NCBI RefSeq assembly: GCF_001887595.1
Contig: NZ_CP017480.1
Span: 4,678,001 to 4,742,000, forward strand
DNA length: 64,000 nt
Source of the DNA: Luteibacter rhizovicinus DSM 16549
Lineage (GTDB): Bacteria > Pseudomonadota > Gammaproteobacteria > Xanthomonadales > Rhodanobacteraceae
Direction of reading: 5' to 3'
The notes under the pieces are model-generated. The model had not been told where the DNA came from and ran no database searches. It saw only the letters and a program-made list of their open reading frames with translations. Of this stretch, positions 16,621 to 27,881 are shown one piece after another. The position numbers and the translations under genes are program-made. Each line of letters starts with the position of its first letter. Within the stretch, counting starts at the first letter, position 1.

Positions 16621-18081
16621 TCAGCCCGCGAAGGCCTTCTGGCACCAGGCCAGCAGCGGCGACCAGGTGAAGCCAAGGACCAGGAGCGCGAGCGCATTGA
16701 GCGAGAGCACCCAACGAGCCGGTGCATCGGCGGTGGCGCGTACGTCAGTCCCTTCGACGGGTGCGTCGAAGTACATGACTTTCACCACGCGCAGGTAGTA
16801 GTACAGACCGATGATCGCGGCGACCGCGCCCACCAGAGCCAGCCACAGCATGCCCGCTTCGACGGCGGCCTTCAGTACCAGCAGCTTGCCGTAGAAGCCG
16901 AACAGCGGCGGCACGCCGGCCAGGGAGAACATCACCAGCAGCATCAGGAAGGCGAACCACGGCGAACGCTGGTTGAGGCCCTTCAGGTCGTCGATCTCTT
17001 CGCACTCGAAGCCCGAGCGCGACAGCACGATGATCATGCCGAAGGCCGCGGCGCTGGTCAGCGCGTAGCTCACCGCATAGAACATCGACGCCGAGTAGCC
17101 GTCCGGACCGCCGTTGACGAAGCCGACCAGCAGGTAACCCATGTGCGAGATGGTCGAATAGGCCAGCAGGCGCTTGAGGTTGGTCTGCACGAGGGCGACG
17201 AGGTTACCGATCGCCAGCGAGAGCACGGCCAGCACAGCCAGCATCAACTGCCACTGCGAGGCCAGACCGGTGAGGCCACCGGCGGCATCGCCCATGCCGG
17301 TCGAGAGCAGACGGTAGGCCATGCCGAAGGCCGCCAGCTTCTGCGCCGAACCGATGAACACGGTCACGGCGGTCGGCGAGCCCTGGTAGACGTCCGGGAT
17401 CCACATGTGGAACGGCGCCGCACCCAGCTTGAAGCCGATGCCGGTGATCATGAAGACCAGACCGAACAGCAGCAGGGTCTTCCACTCGGTGCCGACGATA
17501 GCGGCGTGGATCGTGTGCAGGTCGAGGCTGTGCGTGGCACCGTAGACCATCGACATGCCGTACAGCAGCATGCCCGAGGCCAGTGCGCCCAGCACAAAGT
17601 ACTTGATCGCCGCTTCCGATGAGAGGCTCGAATCGCGGTTGAGCGCGACCAGGGCATACGACGAGAGCGTCAGCAGTTCGAGCCCGAGGTACACGGTCAC
17701 GAGGCTGCCGGCCGAGACCAGGAACATGATGCCGACGGTTGCGAAGATCGTCAGCGTGTAGAACTCGCCGAACGGGATCGCCCGATCCTTAAGGTACGGA
17801 CGCGCGTAGACGAAGATCATCGCCGAGATCAGCAGCGAGAACACCTTCAGTACTTCGGCCACGCCATCGCGGATGAACATGCCGCCAAAGGCGCTGACCG
17901 ACGATGGCGGCTGGCCGCTGACGACCAGGTACGCGCCGACCAGCAGGACGAGGATGGAGAGCCAATGCACCGCGCCCTTCTGGCCCGGCTTGAGGTAAGC
18001 ATCCAGAAGAAGCAGCACGCAGGCTGCCAACACGAGATAAATCTCGGGGAGCAGGATCAGGATGTCGTTGATACTCGGCAT
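16621..18081 (-). CDS. nuoN: NADH-quinone oxidoreductase subunit N
   Basis: Antiporter-like proton-pumping subunit of the complex I membrane arm, 486 residues and about 14 membrane helices. Recognisable core features are the ELLTLSSYALV segment with the conserved TM5 Glu, the helix-7/8 AAPFHMWIPDVYQGSPTAV stretch and KRLLAYSTISHMGYLL. Start MPSINDILILLPE fits E. coli NuoN; the frame upstream overlaps the gap to nuoM. Last gene of nuoA-N, followed by a terminator. Confidence 0.97.
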   Translation of the reverse strand: MPSINDILILLPEIYLVLAACVLLLLDAYLKPGQKGAVHWLSILVLLVGAYLVVSGQPPSSVSAFGGMFIRDGVAEVLKVFSLLISAMIFVYARPYLKDRAIPFGEFYTLTIFATVGIMFLVSAGSLVTVYLGLELLTLSSYALVALNRDSSLSSEAAIKYFVLGALASGMLLYGMSMVYGATHSLDLHTIHAAIVGTEWKTLLLFGLVFMITGIGFKLGAAPFHMWIPDVYQGSPTAVTVFIGSAQKLAAFGMAYRLLSTGMGDAAGGLTGLASQWQLMLAVLAVLSLAIGNLVALVQTNLKRLLAYSTISHMGYLLVGFVNGGPDGYSASMFYAVSYALTSAAAFGMIIVLSRSGFECEEIDDLKGLNQRSPWFAFLMLLVMFSLAGVPPLFGFYGKLLVLKAAVEAGMLWLALVGAVAAIIGLYYYLRVVKVMYFDAPVEGTDVRATADAPARWVLSLNALALLVLGFTWSPLLAWCQKAFAG

Positions 18082-18094
18082 GGATAGTTCCCGC

Positions 18095-19606
18095 TCAGAC
18101 TTTGGTAATGGCCAGCTGCTCGACAATCCGAGCAACCGACGCATCCATCAGGTGGACCAGCGGCTCCGGCCAGATGCCGAAGAGCAGCACACCGGCGGCG
18201 AACGCGCTCAGCATGAAGATTTCGCGACCGTTGACGTCTTTCAGTTCCGCGACGTGGTGGTTCGTGACCTTGCCCCAGAGCACGCGCTTCACCATCCACA
18301 AGGTGTAGGCAGCGCCGATGATCAGGGTGAACGCAGCGAACAGCGCGATCCACGGATTGGCACTGAACGCGGCCAGGATGACCATGAACTCGCCGACGAA
18401 ACCGCTCGTGCCCGGCAGGCCGCTATTGGCCATGGCGAACAGTACGTAGAACGGGGCGAAGATCGGCATCACGTTGATGACGCCGCCGTAGTCCTTGATC
18501 TGACGTGTATGCATGCGGTCGTACAGGACGCCGATGCAGCTGAACATCGCGCCGGAGATGAAGCCGTGCGAAATCATCTGGACCATCGCACCCTGCATGC
18601 CCAGGCGGGCGGCATCCGGGTTATTGGTCTCGCGAACCAGGATGAAGGCGATGAAGATGCCCAGGGTGACGAAACCCATGTGCGCGATGGACGAATACGC
18701 CACCAGCTTCTTCATGTCCTGCTGGACGAGCGCGATATAGCCGATGTAGCAGACCGCGATCAGGCTGAGGACGACGATCAGCCACTCGTAATGCTGCGAG
18801 GCATCCGGCGCGATCGGAAGGCTGAAACGGATGAAACCGTAGCCACCGATCTTCAGCATCACTGCCGCCAGCACTACCGAACCACCGGTAGGCGCTTCGA
18901 CGTGGGCGTCCGGCAACCAGGTGTGCACCGGCACCATCGGGACCTTGATCGCGAAGCCCAGCAGGAAGGCGAAGAACAGCCAGCTCTGCTCGGTCAGCGT
19001 CAGGTGCACGGCCGCCATGTCGGCGATCGCGAAGCTGCCACCGGTCTTGTGCCAGAGGTAAAGCAGGCCGACCAGCATGAAGATCGAGCCGAAGAACGTG
19101 TAGATGAAGAACTTCAGCGTGGCGTAGACACGACGCGGACCGCCCCAGATACCGATGATGATGAACATCGGGATCAGCATGGCTTCGAAGAACACGTAGA
19201 ACAGCATCGCGTCCGTCGCGCAGAAGACACCGATCATGGCGCCTTCGAGCAGCAGCATCGCCGCCATGTACTGATGCGGCTTGTTCTGGATGATTTCCCA
19301 CGCGCCCACGATCACGAGGATCTGGGTGAAGGTCGTGAGGATGATCAGCGCGACCGAGATACCGTCGACGGCGAGCGAGTAGTTGATGCCCAGGGACGGG
19401 ATCCAGCTCAACGATTCGTTGAGCTGCATCGTACCCGTGGTGGCGTCATAGGCAGGGATGAGGGCCAGGCTGGCGGCAAAGGTAGCAACCGCGACCAGCA
19501 GCGAGATCCAGCGGGCAAGGCCGGGGCGACCGGTCCCGGCGAGCAGCACCGGGATGGCGCCGACGACCGGGAGCCAGATCAGCAGGCTGAGCAAGTGATT
19601 CGACAT
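18095..19606 (-). CDS. nuoM: NADH-quinone oxidoreductase subunit M
   Basis: Antiporter-like proton-pumping subunit, 503 residues, about 14 membrane helices. Signatures include FYVFFEAMLIPMFIIIG with the conserved TM5 Glu, KVPMVPVHTWLPDAHVEAPTGGSV, and KKLVAYSSIAHMGFV. Lies 14 bases downstream of nuoL and 13 upstream of nuoN. Confidence 0.98.
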   Translation of the reverse strand: MSNHLLSLLIWLPVVGAIPVLLAGTGRPGLARWISLLVAVATFAASLALIPAYDATTGTMQLNESLSWIPSLGINYSLAVDGISVALIILTTFTQILVIVGAWEIIQNKPHQYMAAMLLLEGAMIGVFCATDAMLFYVFFEAMLIPMFIIIGIWGGPRRVYATLKFFIYTFFGSIFMLVGLLYLWHKTGGSFAIADMAAVHLTLTEQSWLFFAFLLGFAIKVPMVPVHTWLPDAHVEAPTGGSVVLAAVMLKIGGYGFIRFSLPIAPDASQHYEWLIVVLSLIAVCYIGYIALVQQDMKKLVAYSSIAHMGFVTLGIFIAFILVRETNNPDAARLGMQGAMVQMISHGFISGAMFSCIGVLYDRMHTRQIKDYGGVINVMPIFAPFYVLFAMANSGLPGTSGFVGEFMVILAAFSANPWIALFAAFTLIIGAAYTLWMVKRVLWGKVTNHHVAELKDVNGREIFMLSAFAAGVLLFGIWPEPLVHLMDASVARIVEQLAITKV

Positions 19607-19620
19607 AGAGCTCGTTTCCC

Positions 19621-21711
19621 TTATTGCCCGATCAGCCAGTATCCGCCCAAGAGCAGGATAAGGCCGAGGATCATGGCGAACACGTAGTGGAAGAGGAATC
19701 CGGATTGCAGGCGGCGGACGCCACCGGCGATGCGCTGCACAAGGTTGGCCGAGCCGTTGACGATCGCACCGTCGATGATGGCGGTATCGCCTACCTTCGA
19801 CAGGCCTTCGCCCAGCTTCACGCCACCCTTCGCAAACACCGCGAAGTAGAGTTCATCGATCCAGTACTTGTGGTCGAGCAGGTTGTAGACCGGCAAAAGC
19901 GCACTCTTCACCTTGTCGGCGATGGACGGCTTGAACAGGTAGATGACGGTGGCGACGATGAAGCCCGCCAGCGCCAGAAGGAACGGCAACTGGATGAAGC
20001 CGTGCAGACCCATGGCGATGGCGCCGTGGAACTCGTGGCCGACTTCGGCGAGCACGTTGTTCGCCTCGTCTACGTGGATCGCCTTGCCGAACCAGTCACC
20101 GAAAAGCATCGGGCCGACCGTGAGACCGCCGATGATGACCGACGGAATAGCGAGCAGGAGCAGCGGAACGGTGACAACCCACGGCGACTCGTGCGGCGCA
20201 TGCTCGAGCACGCCCGGCGTACCGTGGTGATCGTCATCGTCGTGCAGCACGTCGTGCGCACCGTGCGCATCATCGTGGTGAGCGTCATGGTGAACGGCAT
20301 GGGCGTCATGACCATGGCCGTGCGCCTTGTGCTCGACCTTGAAGCGTTCCTTGCCGTGGAAGGTCATGTACAGCAGGCGGAAGCTGTACAGCGAGGTGAC
20401 GAACACACCCGCCATGACGCAGAAGTACGCGTAACCCGCACCCCAGCGATGCGACTCGCCGACGGCTTCGATGATCGCGTCCTTCGAGTAGAAGCCTGCG
20501 AAGAACGGCGTACCGGCCAGCGCCAGTGAACCGATCCACATGGTGATCCAGGTGATCGGCATGTACTTGCGCAGGCCGCCCATGTAGCGCATGTCCTGCT
20601 CATGGTGCATGCCCATGATGACCGAGCCGGCGCCAAGGAACAGCAGCGCCTTGAAGAAGGCGTGCGTCATCAAGTGGAACACGGCGCCGCTATAAGCGGA
20701 GACGCCGAGCGCGACCGTCATGTAGCCGAGCTGCGAGAGCGTCGAGTACGCGATGACGCGCTTGATGTCGTTCTGGACGATACCGATCAGGCCGGTGAAC
20801 AGCGCCGTGGTCGAACCGATCACCAGGATGAAGGACAGCGCACCCTCGGTCAGCTCGAAGATCGGCGACATGCGCGCGACCATGAAGATACCGGCGGTCA
20901 CCATCGTCGCCGCATGGATCAGCGCGGAGATGGGGGTCGGGCCTTCCATCGAGTCCGGCAGCCACACGTGCAGCGGCACCTGGGCGGACTTGCCCATCGC
21001 ACCGATGAACAGCAGGATGCCGATTACGGTCGCGGCGTCCCAGGCATGGTTCTGGGTGATCTGCAGCGTCTTGCCGACCAGCTCGGGAGCGTGGTCGAAG
21101 GCCGTCTGGTAATCCAGCGTGCCCAGGAAGTACAGGATCGCCGAGATACCGAGAAGGAAACCGAAGTCGCCCACGCGGTTGACCAGGAAGGCCTTGAGGT
21201 TGGCGAAGATCGCCGTCGGGCGCTTGTACCAGAAGCCGATCAGCAGGTACGACACCAGGCCCACCGCTTCCCAGCCGAAGAACAGCTGCATGAAGTTGTT
21301 GCTCATCACGAGCATCAACATCGAGAAGGTGAACAGCGAGATGTAGCTGAAGAAGCGCTGGTAGCTCGGGTCTTCCGCCATGTAGCCGATGGTGTACAGA
21401 TGCACCAGCAACGACACGAAGGTCACCACCACCATCATCATGGCGGTGAGGCGGTCGATCATGAAGCCGACCGAGGCATGGAAGCGGCCGATCTCGAACC
21501 AGGTGTAGACGTCCTGGTTGAAGTTCTGCGCGCCACCCCAGACCAGCTGGTAGAGAACGTAGAAGGACAGGCCACAGGCGATCGCCACGCCCAGGATGGT
21601 CGCGGTATGCGCCCCTGCCCGGCCGATCAGCTTGCCGAAGAGGCCGGCCAGGATCGCGCCGACCAGGGGGGCCAGTGCGATCGTCAGCAGGATTGAAAGC
21701 GAGAGACTCAT
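19621..21711 (-). CDS. nuoL: NADH-quinone oxidoreductase subunit L with His-rich loop
   Basis: Distal proton-pumping subunit with the long lateral helix, 696 residues. Core signatures: FFGWEAVGLVSYLLIGFW (TM5 Glu), SAQVPLHVWLPDSMEGPTPISALIHAATMV, and DIKRVIAYSTLSQLGYM. Between residues about 455 and 505 there is a hydrophilic loop with roughly 16 His plus many Asp, such as HDAHAVHHDAHHDDAHGAHD, longer than the short His-containing loop typical of NuoL. Start MSLSLSILLTIAL. Four bases separate it from nuoK. Confidence 0.97.
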   Translation of the reverse strand: MSLSLSILLTIALAPLVGAILAGLFGKLIGRAGAHTATILGVAIACGLSFYVLYQLVWGGAQNFNQDVYTWFEIGRFHASVGFMIDRLTAMMMVVVTFVSLLVHLYTIGYMAEDPSYQRFFSYISLFTFSMLMLVMSNNFMQLFFGWEAVGLVSYLLIGFWYKRPTAIFANLKAFLVNRVGDFGFLLGISAILYFLGTLDYQTAFDHAPELVGKTLQITQNHAWDAATVIGILLFIGAMGKSAQVPLHVWLPDSMEGPTPISALIHAATMVTAGIFMVARMSPIFELTEGALSFILVIGSTTALFTGLIGIVQNDIKRVIAYSTLSQLGYMTVALGVSAYSGAVFHLMTHAFFKALLFLGAGSVIMGMHHEQDMRYMGGLRKYMPITWITMWIGSLALAGTPFFAGFYSKDAIIEAVGESHRWGAGYAYFCVMAGVFVTSLYSFRLLYMTFHGKERFKVEHKAHGHGHDAHAVHHDAHHDDAHGAHDVLHDDDDHHGTPGVLEHAPHESPWVVTVPLLLLAIPSVIIGGLTVGPMLFGDWFGKAIHVDEANNVLAEVGHEFHGAIAMGLHGFIQLPFLLALAGFIVATVIYLFKPSIADKVKSALLPVYNLLDHKYWIDELYFAVFAKGGVKLGEGLSKVGDTAIIDGAIVNGSANLVQRIAGGVRRLQSGFLFHYVFAMILGLILLLGGYWLIGQ

Positions 21712-21715
21712 CGGA

Positions 21716-22021
21716 TCAACCCTTCATGCTGTCGATTTCGGCGACATTGATCGTGCTGCGATTACGGAACAGCAGGACCAGGATCGCCAGGCCGATAGCG
21801 GATTCCGCCGCGGCCACGGTAAGGATGAAGAACACGAAGACCTGGCCGCCGACATCGCCGAAGAAGCGCGAGAAGGCCACGAAGTTGGTGTTCACCGCCA
21901 GGAGCATCAGCTCGATCGCCATGAGCAGCACGATCACGTTCTTGCGGTTGATGAAGAGTCCGGCGACCGCGATACAGAAGAGGATCGCGCCGAGGACGAT
22001 GTAATGGGAAAGCGTGATCAC
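21716..22021 (-). CDS. nuoK: NADH-quinone oxidoreductase subunit K
   Basis: Small three-helix membrane subunit, 101 residues, the normal length. GTG start ([15 protein letters not shown]) overlaps the nuoJ stop by four bases (GTGA), implying translational coupling. Conserved membrane Glu residues appear in [11 protein letters not shown] and [13 protein letters not shown]. Confidence 0.96.
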   Translation of the reverse strand: MITLSHYIVLGAILFCIAVAGLFINRKNVIVLLMAIELMLLAVNTNFVAFSRFFGDVGGQVFVFFILTVAAAESAIGLAILVLLFRNRSTINVAEIDSMKG

Positions 22022-22677
22022 TTGGCGTTCTCCTGCGTCGGGTCGACAGCCTGGGCCGGAGCCGGACTGACGGATGCCATCTGTTCGCTGGCGACCTTGA
22101 TCACGCGAACGCGATCGGTGGCCTGGACCTCGACCTGCTGCGCCGCGGACTGGTGACGGACGCCGGTACGCTGACGCAGGGTCAGGGCCACGGCGGCGAC
22201 GATACCCACGGTGAGGATCAGGGCGGCGATCTCGAACGGCAGCAGGAAGTCGGTGTAGAGGGCCTGGCCCAGCCACGCGACGTTCGAGTTACCGGCCGGG
22301 TTGGGACCGAGCGTGTGGGCGTGCATGGCCTTCACGCCGATCATCGCCAGCATTTCGACCAGCATGACGACGGCGACGACGATGCCGACCGGCAGGTAGC
22401 GGATGAAGCCCTCGCGGACGACCTCCTGCTTGATGTCGAGCATCATGACCACGAACAGGAACAGCACCATCACCGCGCCGACGTAGACGACGACAAGGGC
22501 GACAGCCAGGAACTCCGCTTCGGCCAGCAGCCAGACGCAGGCCATGCTGAAGAAGGTCAGCACCAGCGAGAGCACGGCGTGGACCGAGTTCTTCACGGTG
22601 ATCACCATCAGCGCACCGATGACGGCCACCGCGGCGAAGAGGTAGAAACAGATGAGTTGAAGCAGATCGGTATTCAT
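22018..22677 (-). CDS. nuoJ: NADH-quinone oxidoreductase subunit J
   Basis: Five-helix membrane subunit, 219 residues. The conserved [27 protein letters not shown] block of helix 3, which includes the pi-bulge region, is clear. The last 50 residues form a polar Ala/Gln/Val-rich tail that is longer than in E. coli. Start [14 protein letters not shown]; the upstream in-frame extension overlaps the gap after nuoI and is not family-like. Confidence 0.96.
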   Translation of the reverse strand: MNTDLLQLICFYLFAAVAVIGALMVITVKNSVHAVLSLVLTFFSMACVWLLAEAEFLAVALVVVYVGAVMVLFLFVVMMLDIKQEVVREGFIRYLPVGIVVAVVMLVEMLAMIGVKAMHAHTLGPNPAGNSNVAWLGQALYTDFLLPFEIAALILTVGIVAAVALTLRQRTGVRHQSAAQQVEVQATDRVRVIKVASEQMASVSPAPAQAVDPTQENAK

Positions 22678-22696
22678 CGCGTGATTCTCCGGGCGC

Positions 22697-23188
22697 TCAG
22701 CGGTAAGCCGCGTCTTGCGCGCGGGCGGCAGCGATGTCCTGCTCGAAGCGGTCACCGATGGCCAGCAGCTGGGCCTTGGTCACTACGTTCTCGCCGCGAT
22801 GTTCGAAGTGGTACTCGTGCACGTGCGTCTCGACGATGGAATCCACCGGGCAGCTCTCCTCGCAGAAGCCGCAGAAAATGCACTTGAACAGGTCGATGTC
22901 GTAGCGCGTGGTGCGGCGCTGGCCATCTTCCGGACGCGGGGCCGAGTCGATCGTGATCGCCAGCGCGGGGCACACCGCCTCGCACAGCTTGCAGGCGATG
23001 CAGCGCTCTTCACCGTTGGCGTAACGGCGCAGGGCATGCAGGCCACGGAAGCGGTTCGACTTCGGGATGTGCTCGAACGGGTAACGAATCGTGTACTTCG
23101 GGCTGAACATGTAGCGCATGGTCAGGCCCATGCCCTTGAACAGCTCGATGAGCAGCAGGCTCTTGAAATAATGGGTTACGCGGGTCAT
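22697..23188 (-). CDS. nuoI: NADH-quinone oxidoreductase subunit I
   Basis: Peripheral-arm subunit carrying clusters N6a and N6b, 163 residues. Two 4Fe-4S motifs are intact: [13 protein letters not shown] (about 63-75) and [13 protein letters not shown] (about 102-114). Start [19 protein letters not shown] gives the amphipathic N-terminus expected for the quinone-module interface. Confidence 0.98.
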   Translation of the reverse strand: MTRVTHYFKSLLLIELFKGMGLTMRYMFSPKYTIRYPFEHIPKSNRFRGLHALRRYANGEERCIACKLCEAVCPALAITIDSAPRPEDGQRRTTRYDIDLFKCIFCGFCEESCPVDSIVETHVHEYHFEHRGENVVTKAQLLAIGDRFEQDIAAARAQDAAYR

Positions 23189-23193
23189 GGCTT

Positions 23194-24216
23194 TCAGGCT
23201 CCCGTGCCAACGTGGACCAGGCCGAAATACTTCATGCAGCCGGCGACGAGGACCCAGACGATCGTGATGGGGATGAAGACCTTCCAGCCGAGACGCATGA
23301 TCTGGTCATAGCGGTAGCGCGGGAAGCTCGCGCGGAACCACAGGAACAGGAAGGCGAAGAAGAAGGCCTTGATGAACAGCCAATGGAAACCACCGTGGCC
23401 GATCAGGCCCCAGCTTTCCGGAAACGGTGACAGCCAGCCGCCCATGAAGAAGATCGAGGTCAGGAAGCTGACCAGGATCATGTTGGCGTATTCGGCCAGG
23501 AAGAACAGCGCGAATGGCGAGCCGGAGTATTCGACGTGGAAGCCCGCGACGATTTCGGATTCGCCTTCCGCCACGTCGAACGGTGCGCGGTTGGTTTCGG
23601 CCACGCCCGAGACGAAGTAGATGACGAACACCGGCAGCAGCGGCAGCCAGTACCAGGTGAAGAAGTTGCCCGACTGCGCGTTGACGATGGCCGAGAGGTT
23701 CAGGCTACCGGTCAGGACGAGCACGCAGACGATGGACATGCCCATCGACAGTTCGTACGAGATCACCTGCGCCGCGGCGCGCATCGCACCGAGCATCGCG
23801 TAGCGCGAGTTCGAGGACCAGCCGGCGAGGATGATGCCGTAGACACCCATCGAGGTCATCGCCAGCAGGTAGAGCACACCGGCATTGACGTTGGCGAGGA
23901 CGACTTCCGGACCGAACGGCACCACGGCCCACGCGGCGAGCGCGGGGACCAGGGCGAGCAAGGGGGCCAGGTAATACAACGCGCGGTTCGCGTTGGTCGG
24001 CAGCACCACTTCCTTCAGGAGCAGCTTGACGACGTCGGCGAAGGCCTGGAGCAGACCGGCGGGACCGACCTTGTTCGGCCCCATGCGGACGTGCATCCAG
24101 CCGAGCACCTTGCGTTCCCACCAGACGTACAATGCGACGCCGATGACCAGCGGCAGCACGATCGCCAGGATGTAGATCACCGGCATCAAGACGTGATCGA
24201 AGAGTTGAGCGCCCAT
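23194..24216 (-). CDS. nuoH: NADH-quinone oxidoreductase subunit H
   Basis: Membrane subunit lining the quinone cavity and the entry of the proton path, 340 residues, about eight helices. Signatures: [44 protein letters not shown] (loop with conserved acidic residues) and [18 protein letters not shown]. Start [16 protein letters not shown]; an upstream in-frame GTG would extend into nuoG. Two bases after the nuoG stop. Confidence 0.98.
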   Translation of the reverse strand: MGAQLFDHVLMPVIYILAIVLPLVIGVALYVWWERKVLGWMHVRMGPNKVGPAGLLQAFADVVKLLLKEVVLPTNANRALYYLAPLLALVPALAAWAVVPFGPEVVLANVNAGVLYLLAMTSMGVYGIILAGWSSNSRYAMLGAMRAAAQVISYELSMGMSIVCVLVLTGSLNLSAIVNAQSGNFFTWYWLPLLPVFVIYFVSGVAETNRAPFDVAEGESEIVAGFHVEYSGSPFALFFLAEYANMILVSFLTSIFFMGGWLSPFPESWGLIGHGGFHWLFIKAFFFAFLFLWFRASFPRYRYDQIMRLGWKVFIPITIVWVLVAGCMKYFGLVHVGTGA

Positions 24217-24218
24217 GG

Positions 24219-26531
24219 TTACGCCTTGCTCACGGTGATGGCCGCGCCGTACGGAGGCAGCATGGCGGTTTCGGAGTGCGCGGCCTCGATCCACACGGCA
24301 CCGTCAGGCACCGAGGCGTCGATCGCCACCGGAAGGACGACATCGCCGATACGCGCGTTCGCGCCATCGATGATGCCGAGCTTGCCGGCGTCATCCGCAT
24401 TGACGCGGATGGCGGCGGCACGGTTCAGCGGGTGCGAGGCCAGCGCGCCGGCACGACGGACTACCGCATCGACGCGGTAGATCGGCGTGGTGGCCAGGCG
24501 CGAGAAGGTCACGCCCGAGGCACGCGTGGCGAGCGAAGGACGAACCTCCGACGCACGCTCGGTCAGGCCGGCACGCAGGCCGACCAGATCGTCGAACTCG
24601 AAGCCGGCGACGCCCAGCATGCCGCCGAGCGCGCGCAACACCTTCCAGCCCGGACGTGCCTCCCCCGGTGCCTTGGCACCCGGCAGCACGCTCTGTGCGG
24701 TGCCTTCGACGTTGACCAGGGTCGCGTCGATTTCCGGCGTCAGGCCGATCGGCAGGATCACATCGGCCGAGTCCTTCAGCGCATCGCTGGCGAAGGCGGC
24801 GAACGCGACCACGGTCTGCGCCGAATGCATCGCCTGCAGGGCAAGCGTGCCATCGGCGAAGTCGTGCGGCGGCTCGACGTTATAGAGCACGTAACCCTTG
24901 CGGGCCTGGGCCAGCATGCCGCGCGCATCGAGACCGCCGGCGGTCGGCAGTACGCCGACCGACGCGAGGCCGAGTGCATTCGCGCCGACCGGAATCTCGT
25001 TGAACGAGGCACCGGCGGCCTGGGCGATGAAGCGCGCGATGGCGCGCAGCCAGGAGGCTTCCGGATGGGTCACGGCGGCGTGGCCGAGGATGACCACCGC
25101 ATTCTCACCGAGCGCCTTGAACGCGGCCCGGTGGGCGTCGGTCGTCTGCACGCCGTTGAGGGCGGACGCGATCGACTCCGGCACCGTGGCGCCGTTCTCG
25201 CTGGCAGCCTTGGCCAGGACCAGCAGTTCGGCAACCAGCGCATGCGGCGCGGCGACGGACTCGCCAGCCAGCGGGTAGTTGAAGTTGAAGTGGGCCGGGT
25301 TGACCGCGTAAACCTTGGCGCCCTTCTTCACCGCCTGACGGATGCGGTGGTTGAGCAGCGGCACTTCGTTACGCAGGTCCGAGCCCACCAGCAGCGCGGC
25401 CTTGACCTTGTCGAACGACGCGATGGACGAGGCAAAGGCCTTCGCGAAGGCGTTGTCGGCGAAGTCGAGCTGACGCAGGCGGTGGTCGATGTGGGCGCTA
25501 CCCAGACCGCGAGCGAGACGAACGAGCAACTCGCCCTCCTCGTTCGACGTCGCCGGATTCACCAGCAGGCCGAGGTCTGAACCCGGAACGCTCTTCAGCG
25601 CTTCGGAGGCGACCGCGAGCGCGTCGTCCCAGGTCGTCGCCGACCACTGGCCGTTGCGCTTGACCATCGGCGACTTCACGCGATCCGCGGCGTACAGGCC
25701 CTGGTGGCTGTAACGGTCACGGTCGGACAACCAGCATTCGTTGATCGTCTCGTTGTCGCGCGGCACGTTGCGCAGCACTTCACCGCGGCGCGTATGCATC
25801 CACAGGTTGGAACCCAGCGCGTCGTGATAGCCGACGGACGGACGGGCGACCAGCTCCCAGGCGCGGGCCTGGAACTGGAACGGCTTGTTGGTCAATGCGC
25901 CGACCGGGCAGACGTCGATGATGTTGCCCGACAGTTCGCTCTCGATCGTCTTGCCGATGTAGGTACCGATTTCCAGGTTCTCGCCGCGGCTCATGCCGCC
26001 GAGTTCGTACGTGCCGGCGATCTCGCTGGTGAAGCGGACGCAGCGCGTGCACTGGATGCAGCGGGTCATCTCGGTCGCGATCAGCGGCCCGAGGTTCTCG
26101 TCGGACACGGTGCGCTTGCGCTCGTTATAGCGCGACACCGAACGGCCGTAGCCGAGCGAGACGTCCTGCAGTTCGCACTCGCCGCCCTGGTCGCAGATGG
26201 GGCAGTCCAGCGGATGGTTGATCAGCAGGAATTCCATCACGTTGCGCTGCGACTTCAGCGCCTTGTCCGAACGCGTGAACACCTTCATGCCCTCGCCCAC
26301 CGGCGTGGCGCAGGCCGGTGCCGGCTTCGGCATCTTCTCGATTTCCACCAGGCACATGCGGCAGTTGGCGGCGATCGGAAGCTTGCGGTGGTAGCAGAAG
26401 CGCGGGATGGGAATCCCGACGGCGTCGGCCGCCTCGATGATCATCCGCCCCTTGGCGATCTGCACCGGGACGCCGTCGATTTCGATATTGACGAGGTCCG
26501 GCGCGGCATTGGCTACGGGCTGCGCACTCAT
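24219..26531 (-). CDS. nuoG: NADH-quinone oxidoreductase subunit G
   Basis: Large peripheral-arm subunit with Fe-S clusters N1b, N4 and N5, 770 residues. N-terminal ferredoxin Cys set in [16 protein letters not shown], then the His/Cys N5 site [14 protein letters not shown], then CIQCTRC...CPVGAL for N4 (about 145-205). The remainder is a molybdopterin oxidoreductase-like fold without cofactor ligands. No extra CxxC site for cluster N7 was seen, so that cluster is probably absent. Its start overlaps nuoF by four bases. Confidence 0.97.
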   Translation of the reverse strand: MSAQPVANAAPDLVNIEIDGVPVQIAKGRMIIEAADAVGIPIPRFCYHRKLPIAANCRMCLVEIEKMPKPAPACATPVGEGMKVFTRSDKALKSQRNVMEFLLINHPLDCPICDQGGECELQDVSLGYGRSVSRYNERKRTVSDENLGPLIATEMTRCIQCTRCVRFTSEIAGTYELGGMSRGENLEIGTYIGKTIESELSGNIIDVCPVGALTNKPFQFQARAWELVARPSVGYHDALGSNLWMHTRRGEVLRNVPRDNETINECWLSDRDRYSHQGLYAADRVKSPMVKRNGQWSATTWDDALAVASEALKSVPGSDLGLLVNPATSNEEGELLVRLARGLGSAHIDHRLRQLDFADNAFAKAFASSIASFDKVKAALLVGSDLRNEVPLLNHRIRQAVKKGAKVYAVNPAHFNFNYPLAGESVAAPHALVAELLVLAKAASENGATVPESIASALNGVQTTDAHRAAFKALGENAVVILGHAAVTHPEASWLRAIARFIAQAAGASFNEIPVGANALGLASVGVLPTAGGLDARGMLAQARKGYVLYNVEPPHDFADGTLALQAMHSAQTVVAFAAFASDALKDSADVILPIGLTPEIDATLVNVEGTAQSVLPGAKAPGEARPGWKVLRALGGMLGVAGFEFDDLVGLRAGLTERASEVRPSLATRASGVTFSRLATTPIYRVDAVVRRAGALASHPLNRAAAIRVNADDAGKLGIIDGANARIGDVVLPVAIDASVPDGAVWIEAAHSETAMLPPYGAAITVSKA

Positions 26532-27871
26532 GCAGCGACTCCAGTGGTGACCGTGTCCGCCGGACCGTCAACGATCGAACGGCCGTGCTCCACGTAGTAT
26601 TCGAATTCGTGCCAGAAGTTGGCCAGGAAGCCCTGTACCGGCCACGCGGCGGCTTCGCCGAACGCGCAGATGGTGTGGCCTTCGATCTGGCCGGCGACGG
26701 CCTTCAGGCGATGCAGGTCTTCCTGCGTGCCCTTGCCCTCGACGATGCGCGAGAGCACGCGGTGCATCCAGCCGGTGCCTTCGCGGCACGGGGTGCACTG
26801 GCCGCACGACTCCGCCATATAGAAACGCGAGATGCGGTGGCAGGCGCGGACCATGCAGGTGGTCTCGTCCATCACGATCACGGCGCCCGAACCCAGACCC
26901 GAACCCGCCTTCTGCAGCGAGTCGTAGTCCATGGTGCATTCCATGATCTTCTCGGCCGTGAGCACCTTCATCGACGAACCGCCGGGGATGCAGGCCTTGA
27001 GCTTCTTGCCGCCACGGATACCGCCGGCCATCTGCAAAAGCTCGGAGAACGGCGTACCGAGACGGATCTCGAAGTTGCCCGGGTTGGCCACGTGGCCGGA
27101 GACGGAGAAGATCTTCGGGCCGCCGTTGTTCGGCTTGCCGAGGTTGAGGAACCACTCCGCGCCATTGCGCAGGATCGCCGGCACCGAGGCATAGGTCTCG
27201 GTGTTGTTGATCGTGGTCGGACGGCCGTACAGGCCGAAGCCGGCCGGGAACGGCGGCTTGAAGCGCGGCTGGCCCTTCTTGCCTTCCAGCGATTCCATCA
27301 GCGCGGTTTCTTCGCCGCAGATGTAAGCGCCGGCGCCGAGGGCATTGTAGATGTCCACGTCGATGCCGGTGCCATCGATGTCCTTGCCGAGCAGGCCAGC
27401 CGCGTAGGCTTCCTTCAGGGCTTCTTCGATGTGCTCGAACGGCTCGTGGTGGAACTCGCCACGCAGGTAATTGTAGGCGACGGTCGAGCCCGTGCAGTAG
27501 CAGGCGATCGCCAGGCCTTCGATGACCGAATGCGGGTTGAAGCGCAGGATGTCACGGTCCTTGCAGGTACCCGGCTCCGATTCGTCCGAGTTGCACAGGA
27601 TGTACTTCTGGCCCGGTGCCGTGCGGGGCATGAAGCTCCACTTCAGGCCCGTGGGGAAGCCGGCGCCACCGCGACCGCGCAGCGAGCTCTTCTTGATCTC
27701 TTCGATCAGGGCGGCCGGATCCGGCTTTTCCGCCAGGATCTTGCGCCATGCCTTGTAACCGTCCACCTTTTCATAGCTCTCGAGCGCCCAGGGCTTCTCG
27801 AAATGCAGGGTCGTGTAGACGACCTGGTGTTCCTGCGGTGCGGGTCCGACCGGACCAGTGGTGCTAGCCAT
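26528..27871 (-). CDS. nuoF: NADH-quinone oxidoreductase subunit F
   Basis: NADH-binding, FMN- and N3-carrying subunit, 447 residues. Nucleotide-binding [13 protein letters not shown] (about 67-79), FMN-site [36 protein letters not shown], and the N3 cluster ligands [14 protein letters not shown] with a downstream Cys (HTICAFG). Overlaps nuoG by four bases and follows nuoE by ten. Confidence 0.98.
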   Translation of the reverse strand: MASTTGPVGPAPQEHQVVYTTLHFEKPWALESYEKVDGYKAWRKILAEKPDPAALIEEIKKSSLRGRGGAGFPTGLKWSFMPRTAPGQKYILCNSDESEPGTCKDRDILRFNPHSVIEGLAIACYCTGSTVAYNYLRGEFHHEPFEHIEEALKEAYAAGLLGKDIDGTGIDVDIYNALGAGAYICGEETALMESLEGKKGQPRFKPPFPAGFGLYGRPTTINNTETYASVPAILRNGAEWFLNLGKPNNGGPKIFSVSGHVANPGNFEIRLGTPFSELLQMAGGIRGGKKLKACIPGGSSMKVLTAEKIMECTMDYDSLQKAGSGLGSGAVIVMDETTCMVRACHRISRFYMAESCGQCTPCREGTGWMHRVLSRIVEGKGTQEDLHRLKAVAGQIEGHTICAFGEAAAWPVQGFLANFWHEFEYYVEHGRSIVDGPADTVTTGVAA

Positions 27872-27881
27872 TGCCCTTACC

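Noticed and set aside
24219..26531. Extra N7 Fe-S cluster in NuoG
   Set aside because: The CxxC-type ligand set after the N4 site is missing, as in most complex I enzymes.
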